64,000 nucleotides of DNA from Alphaproteobacteria bacterium (GTDB lineage: Bacteria > Pseudomonadota > Alphaproteobacteria > Micropepsales > Micropepsaceae), in assembly GCA_020852655.1 (NCBI GenBank), contig JADZAI010000028.1:119977-183976 (forward strand), in the 5' to 3' direction. The notes below the pieces were generated by a model. That model worked only from the letters and a program-made list of their open reading frames with translations, searched no databases and had not been told where the DNA came from. Positions 9,349 to 19,220 of the stretch are shown piece after piece; position 1 is the stretch's first letter, and each line of letters opens with the position of its first letter. Made by a program: the position numbers and the translations under genes.

Positions 9349-9616
9349 CGAGGTGTTTCCTGTCGCCGGCGGCCAACTCAACGGGCGCCGCGGTGTCGCG
9401 GTTCCACCCGCTTTCGCCCGCGGGAGGGCGGAGATGCCCGAGCAGGGCGCGGATGTCGCGGGCGAGGGCGAGCCGCTGCTTGCGGCGGATACGCGCCTCG
9501 GCGGTTTCCCGGCCGGAGCGGAGCGCATTGCGATTGCCCGGCTGGCCGCCCCGCCGGCGGCGCGCAAGGGCCTGATCGGGCGGCGTATTTTCGGGCGTAG
9601 CCCATTCGTTTTCCAC
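9248..9616 (-). CDS. small basic protein with GNRNAL motif, unknown function
   Basis: I place a 122-residue gene starting at a GTG with AGGGG about 5 nt upstream. The support is a basic motif RRRRGGQPGNRNALRSGRETAEARIRR, which I recognise as a recurring sequence in small alphaproteobacterial hypothetical proteins and some phage terminase small-subunit-like proteins. The C-terminus is Lys/Gln-rich and comes from the minisatellite. Its last 101 bp overlap the following gene in another frame. The longer frame back to 9898 is shadow of the gene at 9679-10278. The gene is probably translated in an operon with its neighbours; no function can be given. Confidence 0.5.
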   Translation of the reverse strand: MENEWATPENTPPDQALARRRRGGQPGNRNALRSGRETAEARIRRKQRLALARDIRALLGHLRPPAGESGWNRDTAAPVELAAGDRKHLDDDIHSGTEDVKRRQRHVKQQQRNVKQQQPNVT

Positions 9617-9641
9617 TTTTTCCCCTTTTTGAGTCCGGCCC

Positions 9642-9650
9642 TGTGGATAA
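9642..9650 (-). promoter_or_regulatory. perfect DnaA-box sequence
   Basis: TGTGGATAA on the plus strand is the exact complement of the consensus DnaA box TTATCCACA. It sits 26 bp upstream of the GTG start of the small GNRNAL gene. A single box can occur by chance in 64 kb, so regulatory meaning is unproven. Confidence 0.35.
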
Positions 9651-9678
9651 ATTCCGCGGTGTGGCCCCCACGGCCGCC

Positions 9679-10278
9679 CTAGCGCCTGGGCGGCTTCGGC
9701 CAGTCGAGCTGGCGCGAAGCGTCGGCCATGCTGCGGAACGGCCCGACCTCGCCCTCCAGCGGCTCGTAGCCGCGCAGCGCCCGGCCGAGCCACAGCGGCA
9801 TGCCGAACTGCACTTCGCTGTAGAGATCCTGGTCGCGCACGCCGTCGTCGTCGGCGAAGCAGGCGTCGGGCAGCGAGAGCAGCGTGTTGACGCGCCAATC
9901 CTCATAGATCGGGTCATACTGCGTGTGCCGCCGCTCGTCGGGGTGGAGGAGATGCTCCACCCGCTTCACCCGCGCCTTGGCCGCCGCGATGGCCAGCCGG
10001 TGCGCCCGGTTGGTGCGCCCCTCAAGGGCATGGCCGACGAGGGCGATGAGGCGGCCGAGGGCCTCGCTTTCGCGCAGCGCCTCGCGCCGTTCCGCCGGGC
10101 TGCCCATCGCCACGACCTCCAGCGCCCGCCCGAGCAGCGCATAGGCGATGGTGAGCTGGCGCTCCACGATCTCGTGCAGGTCGATCCTGTTCGCCGCATC
10201 GATGCGCACACTGGGCAGATAGCGCTTGACCAGCTCGGTGACGTCCAGGGCGGGAACGACGGCAGGCGGCGACGGCAT
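9679..10278 (-). CDS. conserved-looking hypothetical protein, 199 aa
   Basis: The start at 10278 (MPSPPAVVPALD) is chosen because GGAGGAG lies 8 nt before it; a start at 10299 has no such site. The protein is soluble and helix-rich in the middle (RQLTIAYALLGRALEVVAMGSPAERREALRE). Its C-terminal half is Trp/Tyr/Asp-rich, with YDPIYEDWRVNTLLSLPDACF and RDQDLYSEVQFGMPLWLG. I do not recognise the family. It is the first of a probable four-gene minus-strand run with the GNRNAL protein, the iron-permease-like protein and SemiSWEET. Confidence 0.65.
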   Translation of the reverse strand: MPSPPAVVPALDVTELVKRYLPSVRIDAANRIDLHEIVERQLTIAYALLGRALEVVAMGSPAERREALRESEALGRLIALVGHALEGRTNRAHRLAIAAAKARVKRVEHLLHPDERRHTQYDPIYEDWRVNTLLSLPDACFADDDGVRDQDLYSEVQFGMPLWLGRALRGYEPLEGEVGPFRSMADASRQLDWPKPPRR

Positions 10279-10757
10279 GGACAACACTCCTCCGGCCACG
10301 GGATGTGGCGACGGAGGGAGATGGGGAGAAATTTGTCCTAGGTCAATAGTCTTACATTGCCTCGCAGGAGTCTTGCGGCGCGCGGACGCGCGCGCCCCTC
10401 ACCTTCCGCGCTGCTGCGCAGCGCTCCCTCCTCTCCCCGCTCGCGCGGGGCGAGGGGTTGGACAAGGGCTGCCGCGTCGGCGTGGTCCGGCCCTTCTCCC
10501 CATTCTTCATGGGAGCCTCGGCTTCTTCGCCGACCCGGTGACGAGGTCCAAATATCCCTGCGGCGGGCAGATAAATCGTAAGATGCGGTGAAACTGATTC
10601 CAGAAAAGCATTGGTTTACGTTTCGTTCTTGTCTAGGCTGCTCCAGAATGTCGCGTCTGAATTCGCGTCTGTTGCTACATGGCAAGCAGGAGGTGGCCTT
10701 GACAGCGCAACCAGCCAGTTGTCCCGACCGCCGCCCAGTGCAGAGGCGATATAGGCC
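10279..10757. other. 479-bp intergenic region before the RM island
   Basis: No convincing gene lies here. It holds one copy of the 80-bp structured repeat (10379-10458), followed by about 300 bp of falling GC content leading to the restriction gene. TTGACA occurs at 10699-10704 but without a well-spaced -10 element. No controller-protein gene and no tRNA or integrase is visible. Confidence 0.6.
10379..10458. repeat. 80-bp structured repeat, copy 1 (left of RM island)
   Basis: This copy matches the one at 13973-14052 at 76 of 80 positions. It contains two potential hairpins: GCGCTG..CAGCGC and CCCCGC TCGC GCGGGG. The first stem differs from copy 2 by a paired T-A to G-C change, so base pairing is preserved. 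It lies upstream of the restriction gene and about 100 bp before the start of the divergent hypothetical gene. Confidence 0.85.
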
Positions 10758-12173
10758 ATGAGCGCTGGCGATAGAACCTCGAGCGATTTGCCCTTTGGGA
10801 GTGAATTCTCACCTTCTCAGATTAATCTGCCCAATCTGCTCGACATTGTGAGAGCGCACCAAGGCGATAACAAAGCCTTGGAAAAAGAAATCATGGACCG
10901 ATATTTTGCAAAGCACGCGCTGCATTCCGACGGCAACGCCCAGACCTACAACCGGGGTAAGCTCGCCAACAACTGCAAACTCGGGCTGATCGCGTATGGG
11001 ATTATCTCGCGTGAGGCGACATTCACGCCTTTCGGCGAACGATTGTTTGATCTTCGGAGTGACGAAAACGCGCTCTATGACGCGCTAGCCAAGCACATTT
11101 TGCTGAATCTCAAGGGGATGACTCTCGTCCAGTGCCTTCAGGATATGGTCGCTGCCGGTGATGACATAACTCTCGATACCTTGCGAGTAGCTCTCGGAGA
11201 GCGAGGGGTACACTTTCCGCGCGGCGGCAAGCATCCGAGCATGATGCGCCTGTGGCTTGCGAAAGCAGGCGTCATCAGCGGCTCACGTTGGCAGGTAAAT
11301 CCAATACGATTGCGTGCCGTCCTAGGTGTAGATCCCGAAGAGTTTCCTATTCTCGCGCGATTTACCATGTATCAACGCGCGTTTCTTTTGGCGCTTGCCA
11401 ACTCCGGCATCGTGACACCTCAGCCGGCCAACGAAATCGTGAAGCTCGCATCCGCGACCTACGGCATCCGCTTCCCGGACAAGAGTTTGCCGAAGGACGT
11501 TCTGAACCCTCTTTCTGACGCAGGCTATATAGAGGCGACGAAGACCACCCGTGGACGGGGCGCAAAGCCCTTTCTGGTGGCGGCGACCGCCAAAGTGCAG
11601 ACGGACATAATCGGGCCGCTTCTGGAGCAGCTGAAGAATCGGATCGATCCGAAGCTCTTGGATCTTCTCACCAAGCCGACCTCAGACATTATGAATGAGA
11701 TTGGATCACCCGATCGGTATATCGCCGGCTTAGCCCTTGAAGCGCTGGCTTTCAAAATCATGCGCATGCTTGGGATGGACTACATCGCTACAAGGCTACG
11801 CGCGAAGGATACAGGCGGAGCTGAGGTTGATCTGGTTTTTCATTCTGCTCGCCTCGTTTATTCGCGTTGGCAGGTCCAATGCAAGAATTCTAGTCGTGTT
11901 TCTCTTGACGATGTAGCCAAGGAAGTTGGGTTGACCCATTTCATCAAGAGCAATGTCATCGTCATGGTGACGACCGGAGAAATTGGCACCGAGGCCCGTC
12001 GCTATGCCAACAAGATCATGTCCGACAGCAATCTGGCCATTGTAATGATCGATCGTGTCGATCTTGAAGAGATAGCTGCTAACTCATCTCATCTCGTTGA
12101 TGCGTTTCGGCGCGAGGCCGAGCATGCCATGACGCTTAAGCGCATTGATATAGGCGCGGAGAATTTCGCATGA
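10758..12173 (+). CDS. restriction endonuclease, Mrr-type PD-(D/E)xK, of a type II-like RM pair
   Basis: The 471-residue protein ends in an Mrr-like nuclease domain. Glu328 lies in GLALEALAF, Asp358 in AEVDLVF, and the Q-x-K form of the motif is Gln374 and Lys376 in QVQCK. The first 300 residues are not catalytic. They look like helical and winged-helix DNA-reading domains (for example FTPFGERLFDL and FPILARFTMYQRAFLLAL). The gene overlaps the methyltransferase start by 4 bp (ATGA), as expected for a co-translated RM pair. Codon use and base composition are clearly less GC-rich than the flanks, a sign of transfer. It should cut DNA lacking the cognate methylation; the recognition site is unknown. 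Confidence 0.85.
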   Translation: MSAGDRTSSDLPFGSEFSPSQINLPNLLDIVRAHQGDNKALEKEIMDRYFAKHALHSDGNAQTYNRGKLANNCKLGLIAYGIISREATFTPFGERLFDLRSDENALYDALAKHILLNLKGMTLVQCLQDMVAAGDDITLDTLRVALGERGVHFPRGGKHPSMMRLWLAKAGVISGSRWQVNPIRLRAVLGVDPEEFPILARFTMYQRAFLLALANSGIVTPQPANEIVKLASATYGIRFPDKSLPKDVLNPLSDAGYIEATKTTRGRGAKPFLVAATAKVQTDIIGPLLEQLKNRIDPKLLDLLTKPTSDIMNEIGSPDRYIAGLALEALAFKIMRMLGMDYIATRLRAKDTGGAEVDLVFHSARLVYSRWQVQCKNSSRVSLDDVAKEVGLTHFIKSNVIVMVTTGEIGTEARRYANKIMSDSNLAIVMIDRVDLEEIAANSSHLVDAFRREAEHAMTLKRIDIGAENFA

Positions 12174-13252
12174 GCCGCGTTGTACTCCGCCCCTACCACC
12201 TAACTAAGCTGGGTAAAATTTATCACAACGACTGCCTAGACGTGATGAGTACGATGAGGGCTAACAGCGTCGATCTCGTCATGACCAGCCCCCCCTTCGG
12301 CCTTACTCGCGAGAAGGAATACGGCAATGTTCGGGAGCAAGCCTATCTCGATTGGTTCAAACCATTTGCGGAGGAATTTCACCGCATCCTTAAGGAAAGC
12401 GGCAGCCTGGTAATTGATATCGGTGGGGCATGGAAGCCTGGCCGTCCGATCCGGAGTCTCTATCACTTTAAACTCATGATTATGTTGTGTGAGGAATTCG
12501 GGTTTCATCTTGCTCAAGACTTCTATTGGTGGAATCCATCAAAACTCCCGACGCCAGCGGAGTGGGTAAACATCCGTCGCATTCGAGTAAAGGACGGTAT
12601 CAACACTGTCTGGTGGTTATCCAAGTCCGAGTGGCCGCGCGCGAGCAACAGAAGAGTATTGCAGCCTTATAGCCCGAGCATGGAAGTGCTTTTGCTGAAT
12701 GGCTACAAGGCAAAAAAGCGGCCTTCTGGTCACGAGATAAGTGACAAATTCAGCATCAACAACGGAGCGGCAATCCCGCCCAACCTGCTCGCTATCCCGA
12801 ACACCGAGAGCAACAGTGCCTACATGCGTTACTGCCAAGAACGTGGGATAAAGACTCATCCAGCGCGTTTTCCGGCAGACCTGCCCGAATATTTCGTCCG
12901 AATGCTGACTGATCCCGGAGATATGGTTTTCGATCCATTCGGAGGAAGTTGCGTAACAGGAGAGGTCGCCGAGCGCCTCGCGCGAAAGTGGGTCTGTGCA
13001 GAAATGGTCGAAAATTACTTAGAAGGTGCGGTTGGTCGCTTCGTTCAAAAGCCGTTCACCGAGCGACCAATGCCAAAGGATGCGGATGCCTACTACCGCG
13101 TTCCTAGGCCTAGCTTGATGTGGAACGGGCCGGACCCCATTCCACTGGCTTCCGATGGCGGTCGAAAGCGACCGCCAGTTAGGAAGGCGAGGGGCGATAG
13201 CAGTCCTGCAAGCAGGGATGCCTCTTCCCCGGTTCAAGACGCGGCGGAGTAA
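12170..13252 (+). CDS. DNA (cytosine-N4) methyltransferase, M.PvuII-like
   Basis: This 360-residue beta-class amino-methyltransferase has catalytic motif IV at TSPPFG (Ser40-Pro-Pro-Phe43) and the SAM-binding motif I at DPFGGS (from Asp255). The order IV before I is beta-class. The stretch after motif IV (REKEYGNV, then DWFKPFAEEF), the block DFYWWNPSKLPTPAEWVN, RVKDGINTVWWLSKSEWP, SGHEI, IPPNLL, and HPARFPADLPE closely resemble M.PvuII as I remember it. M.PvuII makes N4-methylcytosine in CAGCTG. Specificity here could differ. GC is low, and the start overlaps the nuclease stop. It protects host DNA from the upstream nuclease. Confidence 0.9.
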   Translation: MSRVVLRPYHLTKLGKIYHNDCLDVMSTMRANSVDLVMTSPPFGLTREKEYGNVREQAYLDWFKPFAEEFHRILKESGSLVIDIGGAWKPGRPIRSLYHFKLMIMLCEEFGFHLAQDFYWWNPSKLPTPAEWVNIRRIRVKDGINTVWWLSKSEWPRASNRRVLQPYSPSMEVLLLNGYKAKKRPSGHEISDKFSINNGAAIPPNLLAIPNTESNSAYMRYCQERGIKTHPARFPADLPEYFVRMLTDPGDMVFDPFGGSCVTGEVAERLARKWVCAEMVENYLEGAVGRFVQKPFTERPMPKDADAYYRVPRPSLMWNGPDPIPLASDGGRKRPPVRKARGDSSPASRDASSPVQDAAE

Positions 13253-13385
13253 TTTTTGGAGGTTCGCCCTCCGACGAAGTCGGCACAGATTTCCATGACG
13301 ATTGGCGACGGAGGCGAGGGCCCCAGGCTCTGTTACAGAGACATCCCGGTACGCGCGAGATGAAGGGCGAGCAAAGGACGTTGTG

Positions 13386-13943
13386 ATGCCGATGATCTTG
13401 CGCATGTCGCGTTCGGCATTGGTCGAGGCGTTCACGACGCTCGGGACCTTCGTGCCGAAGGATACCGGCATTCCGGTTCGGATGTCGCATCGGGACGGGC
13501 TGCTCACGCTCGCCTCGCTGGCTGCCGAGGCCGACATTCCGGCGGACGGCGACTGGCCGAAGCGGTTGCGCCTGACGCTCTACAACGCGGCCGCCTATGC
13601 GGAAAAGCTGCCGCCGGACGATCCGGTGACCATGACCTTCGACGGCGCGCACATCGCCATCGGCCCGACCTTGATCCGCGCCGCGATCGACGCGGACGAC
13701 GTGGAACCGGCGCCGCTGACGGTGGGCATGGATACGCTGGACCTGCTCACCGCCATTTCGCGCTACGGCCGCGCCCGCGTCGTCGCATCGGCGGGTGTCA
13801 GGCTCGTGGAGAATGCCGAATACGAGCTGGAATCCGCCGTGGAGGAGGCGGCCCCGCATTTCGAGAAGATCGGCATCGCCCGGCGCGACCTCATGGCTGC
13901 GATGCGGGCGTGGTTTCGCGAGCGGGTCAAGGCGGGGCGCTGA
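13386..13943 (+). CDS. hypothetical protein, 185 aa
   Basis: The start at 13386 (MPMILRMSRSALVEAF) has AAGGA 7 nt upstream. Base composition is back to the local high GC, unlike the RM genes just before it. The protein is mixed alpha/beta, with VTMTFDGAHIAIGPTLIRAAID centrally and a helical, basic C-terminus (RRDLMAAMRAWFRERVKAG). I do not recognise the family. It lies inside the interval bounded by the two 80-bp repeats but is probably a resident gene rather than part of the RM cargo. Confidence 0.6.
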   Translation: MPMILRMSRSALVEAFTTLGTFVPKDTGIPVRMSHRDGLLTLASLAAEADIPADGDWPKRLRLTLYNAAAYAEKLPPDDPVTMTFDGAHIAIGPTLIRAAIDADDVEPAPLTVGMDTLDLLTAISRYGRARVVASAGVRLVENAEYELESAVEEAAPHFEKIGIARRDLMAAMRAWFRERVKAGR

Positions 13944-13972
13944 CCGCCGGAGATATTCCGGGGCTCACAACG

Positions 13973-14052
13973 CGCGCGGGCGCGCGCGCCCCTCACCTTC
14001 CGCGCGGCTGCGCCGCGCTCCCTCCTCTCCCCGCTGGCGCGGGGCGAGGGGT
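13973..14052. repeat. 80-bp structured repeat, copy 2 (right of RM island)
   Basis: This is the direct repeat of 10379-10458 with four mismatches. Its hairpins are GCGCGG..CCGCGC and CCCCGC TGGC GCGGGG. It sits 24 bp beyond the stop of the malic-enzyme gene and 29 bp after the stop of the hypothetical gene, between convergent genes, so it may also act as a bidirectional terminator. Confidence 0.85.
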
Positions 14053-14076
14053 CGGAGGGGGCGGAGGGGGAGGCGG

Positions 14077-16335
<2,259 letters not shown>

Positions 16336-16453
16336 GGGACGCGCCTTTTGCCCCAAGGTTTCACGCCGGGCAACGAAAGTTTCGTGAATTAGGGCGCCAA
16401 TAGAATTTCGTTACCGTGTTGCGGCGCCTGCCCTAACGGAAGATGCCGGGCCG

Positions 16454-17758
16454 TCAGAGGATAAATTTGGAGAGGTCGGTGTTCTTCGCCAGGGCGCCGA
16501 TCTTGGCGCGGACATAGGCGCCGTCGATCGTCACCGTATCGCCGGAGGTGTTGCCGGCGGCGAAGCTGATCTCCTCCAGCACCCGCTCCAGCACGGTCTG
16601 GAGGCGGCGCGCCCCGATATTCTCGACGCTCGCATTCACCTCGGCGGCGACGTCGGCGAGGGCGTCGATGCCGTCCTCGCTGAAGCTCAGCGTGACATTC
16701 TCGGTCGCCATCATGGCCACGTATTGGGTGATGAGGCTGGCTTCCGGCTCGGTCAGGATGCGGCGGAGATCGTCGCGCGCGAGGCCGGCCAGCTCCACCC
16801 GGATCGGCAGGCGGCCCTGGAGTTCGGGCAGCAGGTCGGCGGGCTTGGCGAAATGGAAGGCGCCCGAGGCGATGAAGAGGATGTGGTCGGTCTTCACCGG
16901 CCCGTGCTTGGTCGAGACGGTGGTGCCCTCGATCAGCGGCAGCAGGTCGCGCTGCACGCCCTCGCGGCTGACGTCGGCGCCGCGGGCCTCGGAGCGGGCG
17001 CAGATCTTGTCGATCTCGTCGAGGAAGACGATGCCGTCATTCTCGCATTTGCGGATCGCCTCGCGGACGATCTCGTCATCCTCCAGCAGCTTGTCGGATT
17101 CCTCGGCGATCAGGACGTCATAGGTGTCCTTGACGATCATCTTGCGCTTCCTGCGCCGCCCGCCGAAGGCCTTGCCCAGCGTCTCCTGGAGATTGATGAG
17201 GCCGACCGAGGCGCCGGGCTGGCCGGGGATGTCGAACATCGGCATCCCGCCCTGGTCGGCGAGGTCGAGCTCGACCTCCTTCTCGTCCAGTTCGCCGGCC
17301 CGCAGCTTCTTGCGGAAGGCCTCGCGGGTCGCCTCGCTGGCCTTCTCGCCGACGAGGGCGTCCAGCACGCGCTCCTCGGCCGCCTTCTCGGCCTTGACCT
17401 TGACGCCCTTGCGGCGCGCCTCGCGGGTGAGGCCGATGGCGATCTCAAGCAGGTCACGGACGATCTGCTCGACGTCGCGGCCGACATAGCCGACCTCGGT
17501 GAACTTGGTCGCCTCGACCTTCAGGAACGGCGCTTCGGCGAGGCGGGCGAGGCGGCGCGAGATCTCGGTCTTGCCGCAGCCGGTCGGTCCGATCATCAGG
17601 ATGTTCTTCGGCGTCACTTCCTGGCGCAGCGCCTCGGGCAATTGCTGCCGGCGCCAGCGATTGCGCAGCGCAATCGCCACCGCCCGCTTGGCCTCGCCCT
17701 GCCCCACGATATAGCGGTCCAGCTCGGAAACGATCTCACGCGGCGAAAAATGGGTCAT
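16454..17758 (-). CDS. hslU: ATP-dependent protease ATPase subunit HslU
   Basis: This 434-residue AAA+ unfoldase is the partner of HslV peptidase. It begins [20 protein letters not shown], has Walker [10 protein letters not shown] and Walker [10 protein letters not shown]. It ends [10 protein letters not shown], the C-terminal tail that inserts into HslV. The intermediate I-domain is Glu/Lys-rich. It normally follows hslV directly. Here about 1.5 kb carrying two toxin-antitoxin modules lies between hslV and hslU, so hslU may rely on its own or read-through transcription. Confidence 0.97.
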   Translation of the reverse strand: MTHFSPREIVSELDRYIVGQGEAKRAVAIALRNRWRRQQLPEALRQEVTPKNILMIGPTGCGKTEISRRLARLAEAPFLKVEATKFTEVGYVGRDVEQIVRDLLEIAIGLTREARRKGVKVKAEKAAEERVLDALVGEKASEATREAFRKKLRAGELDEKEVELDLADQGGMPMFDIPGQPGASVGLINLQETLGKAFGGRRRKRKMIVKDTYDVLIAEESDKLLEDDEIVREAIRKCENDGIVFLDEIDKICARSEARGADVSREGVQRDLLPLIEGTTVSTKHGPVKTDHILFIASGAFHFAKPADLLPELQGRLPIRVELAGLARDDLRRILTEPEASLITQYVAMMATENVTLSFSEDGIDALADVAAEVNASVENIGARRLQTVLERVLEEISFAAGNTSGDTVTIDGAYVRAKIGALAKNTDLSKFIL

Positions 17759-17803
17759 GGGCCGGAGAGATAGGGCTGCAAGCGCCTAAGCGAAAGACGC
17801 CAG

Positions 17804-18193
17804 TCACGGCGCTTCGATATTGCGCCTGACCCAGGCCGCCAGCTCCAGCTCGGTCACATCGCCGGTCGCCAGCGCGAGAATGGTCTGGAAGGCTTCGATC
17901 TGGCTGGCCTTGAAGACGTGCCCGTTCAATTCGACGAAGGTCATCAGTGCGATCAGCGCCGCGCGCTTGTTGCCGTCGATGAACGGGTGGTTCTTGGCAA
18001 TGCCAAAGCCGTAGGCCGCCGCAAGCCGTGCGATCTCCGTCACGCCTTCATAGGCATAGAGGTTCTGAGGCCGGCCGAGGGCGGATTCCAGGAGGCCCTC
18101 ATCGCGAAGCCCGCGTGCACCGCCGTGATCGGCGAGGGTCTCGCCGACCAGGAGCATGAGCGTGGTCTTCTCGATCCACTCGGGTTCGGTCAT
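17804..18193 (-). CDS. Doc-type toxin (Fic fold), module 1
   Basis: This 129-residue death-on-curing protein carries the intact motif NHPFIDGNKRAAL, with catalytic His and the anion-binding GNKR loop. Doc proteins phosphorylate EF-Tu and stop translation. The start overlaps the antitoxin stop by 4 bp. The antitoxin partner is AbrB-like rather than Phd. The gene lies 45 bp upstream of hslU on the same strand. Confidence 0.9.
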   Translation of the reverse strand: MTEPEWIEKTTLMLLVGETLADHGGARGLRDEGLLESALGRPQNLYAYEGVTEIARLAAAYGFGIAKNHPFIDGNKRAALIALMTFVELNGHVFKASQIEAFQTILALATGDVTELELAAWVRRNIEAP

Positions 18194-18432
18194 TTCGCCA
18201 GCTCTCTCAGGGTCTCGCGATAGCGCGCCATCAGGTCGCGGCCGACCCGGAGCTGACGATCGACCTTCTCGTCATAGGCCGTAAGCATGACGCCGCCGGG
18301 CAGCTCGGTCACGAACAGCACGTCGCCCTTGTCGACCTTCAGCCGTGCGATGACGTCCTTGGGCAGGATGACGCCCAGCGAGTTGCCGATCTGGGTGACT
18401 TTGAGCTGGCTGGCGGGCTTCAGTTCGGTCAT
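18190..18432 (-). CDS. AbrB/SpoVT-type antitoxin, module 1
   Basis: The 80-residue swapped-hairpin AbrB protein shows LKVTQIGNSLGVILPKDVIARLKVDKGDVLFV. The start at 18432 (MTELKPASQ) has GGAG 7 nt upstream; the open frame further upstream has no ribosome site. It should bind its own promoter with its N-terminus and neutralise the Doc toxin with its C-terminal helix. Two GTTATAAC palindromes upstream are the likely operator. Confidence 0.9.
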   Translation of the reverse strand: MTELKPASQLKVTQIGNSLGVILPKDVIARLKVDKGDVLFVTELPGGVMLTAYDEKVDRQLRVGRDLMARYRETLRELAK

Positions 18433-18445
18433 GGCTGTTCTCCGT

Positions 18446-18479
18446 GTTATAACGACCGTACAACAGACGCCGTTATAAC
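18446..18479. promoter_or_regulatory. paired GTTATAAC palindromes, probable antitoxin operator
   Basis: GTTATAAC occurs at 18446-18453 and again at 18472-18479, 26 bp apart, in an AT-rich stretch in an otherwise GC-rich region. The first copy is 13 bp upstream of the antitoxin start. Paired sites on one helix face suit binding by an AbrB-like antitoxin. Confidence 0.6.
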
Positions 18480-18492
18480 GCAAGTAAAACAG

Positions 18493-18876
18493 TTAGGCCG
18501 CAGGCCGCAGATTTGCCTCCAGCCAGGCCGTGAGATGGCTGCCGTCCCAGTCCTGATCGGCGACGGCGCGGATGGCGACGGCGACATCCTCTTCCGGCAC
18601 CGCCAGCTCCAGCCCGTTGAGGGCCAGGAAGGTTTCCATCGCGGCGGCGGCGGTCGCGCGATTGGCGGCGTGGAATGGGCGGCGTTCGATCAGGGCGCAG
18701 GCCTGGGCCGCGGCCATCGCCGGCAGCGCATCGCGGCCGAGGCTGCCGCGGGGTACCTGGTGCAGGCGGAGCACTTCCAGCGCGAGATAGTCGGCGATGC
18801 CGGGCTCGCCGCCGGCCGTCGCCAGCACCGCATCATGCAGCGCCAGCAGCACCTCGCGCTCCAGCCAGACGATCAC
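18493..18876 (-). CDS. Doc-like protein with degenerate Fic motif, module 2
   Basis: This 127-residue Doc homologue begins at a GTG overlapping the antitoxin stop (GTGA). Aligned with module 1, the motif region reads RRPFHAANRATAAAAM where a Doc has NHPFxDGNKRxA. The catalytic His is replaced by Arg, and the final Arg of NKR is lost. Flanking fold features (METFLALNGLEL, a C-terminal Trp-Leu helix) are kept. It may be an inactive toxin, a changed enzyme, or a regulator. I see no frameshift. Confidence 0.75.
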   Translation of the reverse strand: MIVWLEREVLLALHDAVLATAGGEPGIADYLALEVLRLHQVPRGSLGRDALPAMAAAQACALIERRPFHAANRATAAAAMETFLALNGLELAVPEEDVAVAIRAVADQDWDGSHLTAWLEANLRPAA

Positions 18877-19097
18877 TCGGCGAGGGCGCGCAGGGCGTTG
18901 CGGCGGCGCTTCATGACGTCTTCGGCGATGCGCATCTGCTCGGCGAAGCGCGGGTTGAAGGGCGTCAGGCGGACCCCGTCCGGCGCGCTGGTCAGGTAGA
19001 TCGTGTCGCCCTTGCCGGCCCGGAGCTGGGCGAGCACGTCCTTGGGCAGGACGACGCCCAGCGAATTGCCCATCTGGACGATCTTCAAGGCATGCAT
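18873..19097 (-). CDS. AbrB/SpoVT-type antitoxin, module 2
   Basis: The 74-residue AbrB-fold protein shows MHALKIVQMGNSLGVVLPKDVLAQLRAGKGDTIYL, clearly paralogous to the module 1 antitoxin (shared QMGNSLGVxLPKDV). Its C-terminus ends ALRALAE, versus TLRELAK in module 1. The gene overlaps its toxin partner by 4 bp. A CGTATATACG palindrome at 19109-19118 lies just upstream and may be its operator. Confidence 0.88.
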   Translation of the reverse strand: MHALKIVQMGNSLGVVLPKDVLAQLRAGKGDTIYLTSAPDGVRLTPFNPRFAEQMRIAEDVMKRRRNALRALAE

Positions 19098-19108
19098 GGC
19101 GAATCACC

Positions 19109-19118
19109 CGTATATACG
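19109..19118. promoter_or_regulatory. CGTATATACG palindrome upstream of module 2 antitoxin
   Basis: A perfect 10-bp AT-centred palindrome lies 11 bp before the antitoxin start, in the place where the GTTATAAC sites sit in module 1. The sequence differs, so cross-regulation between the modules would not be expected. Confidence 0.4.
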
Positions 19119-19220
19119 CCTGTCAGAAAGACGTCAGTACGGCGGTGATGACAAGGCCCCATCGCCCTTGATTCAAAAGGACGAATCCCGGAAGTCCGGA
19201 CCGGCCCGGCTGACTCTACG

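Noticed and set aside
9378..9917. 179-codon minus-strand ORF overlapping the GNRNAL gene
   Set aside because: A competing frame with the GNRNAL motif and a good ribosome site explains the region better.
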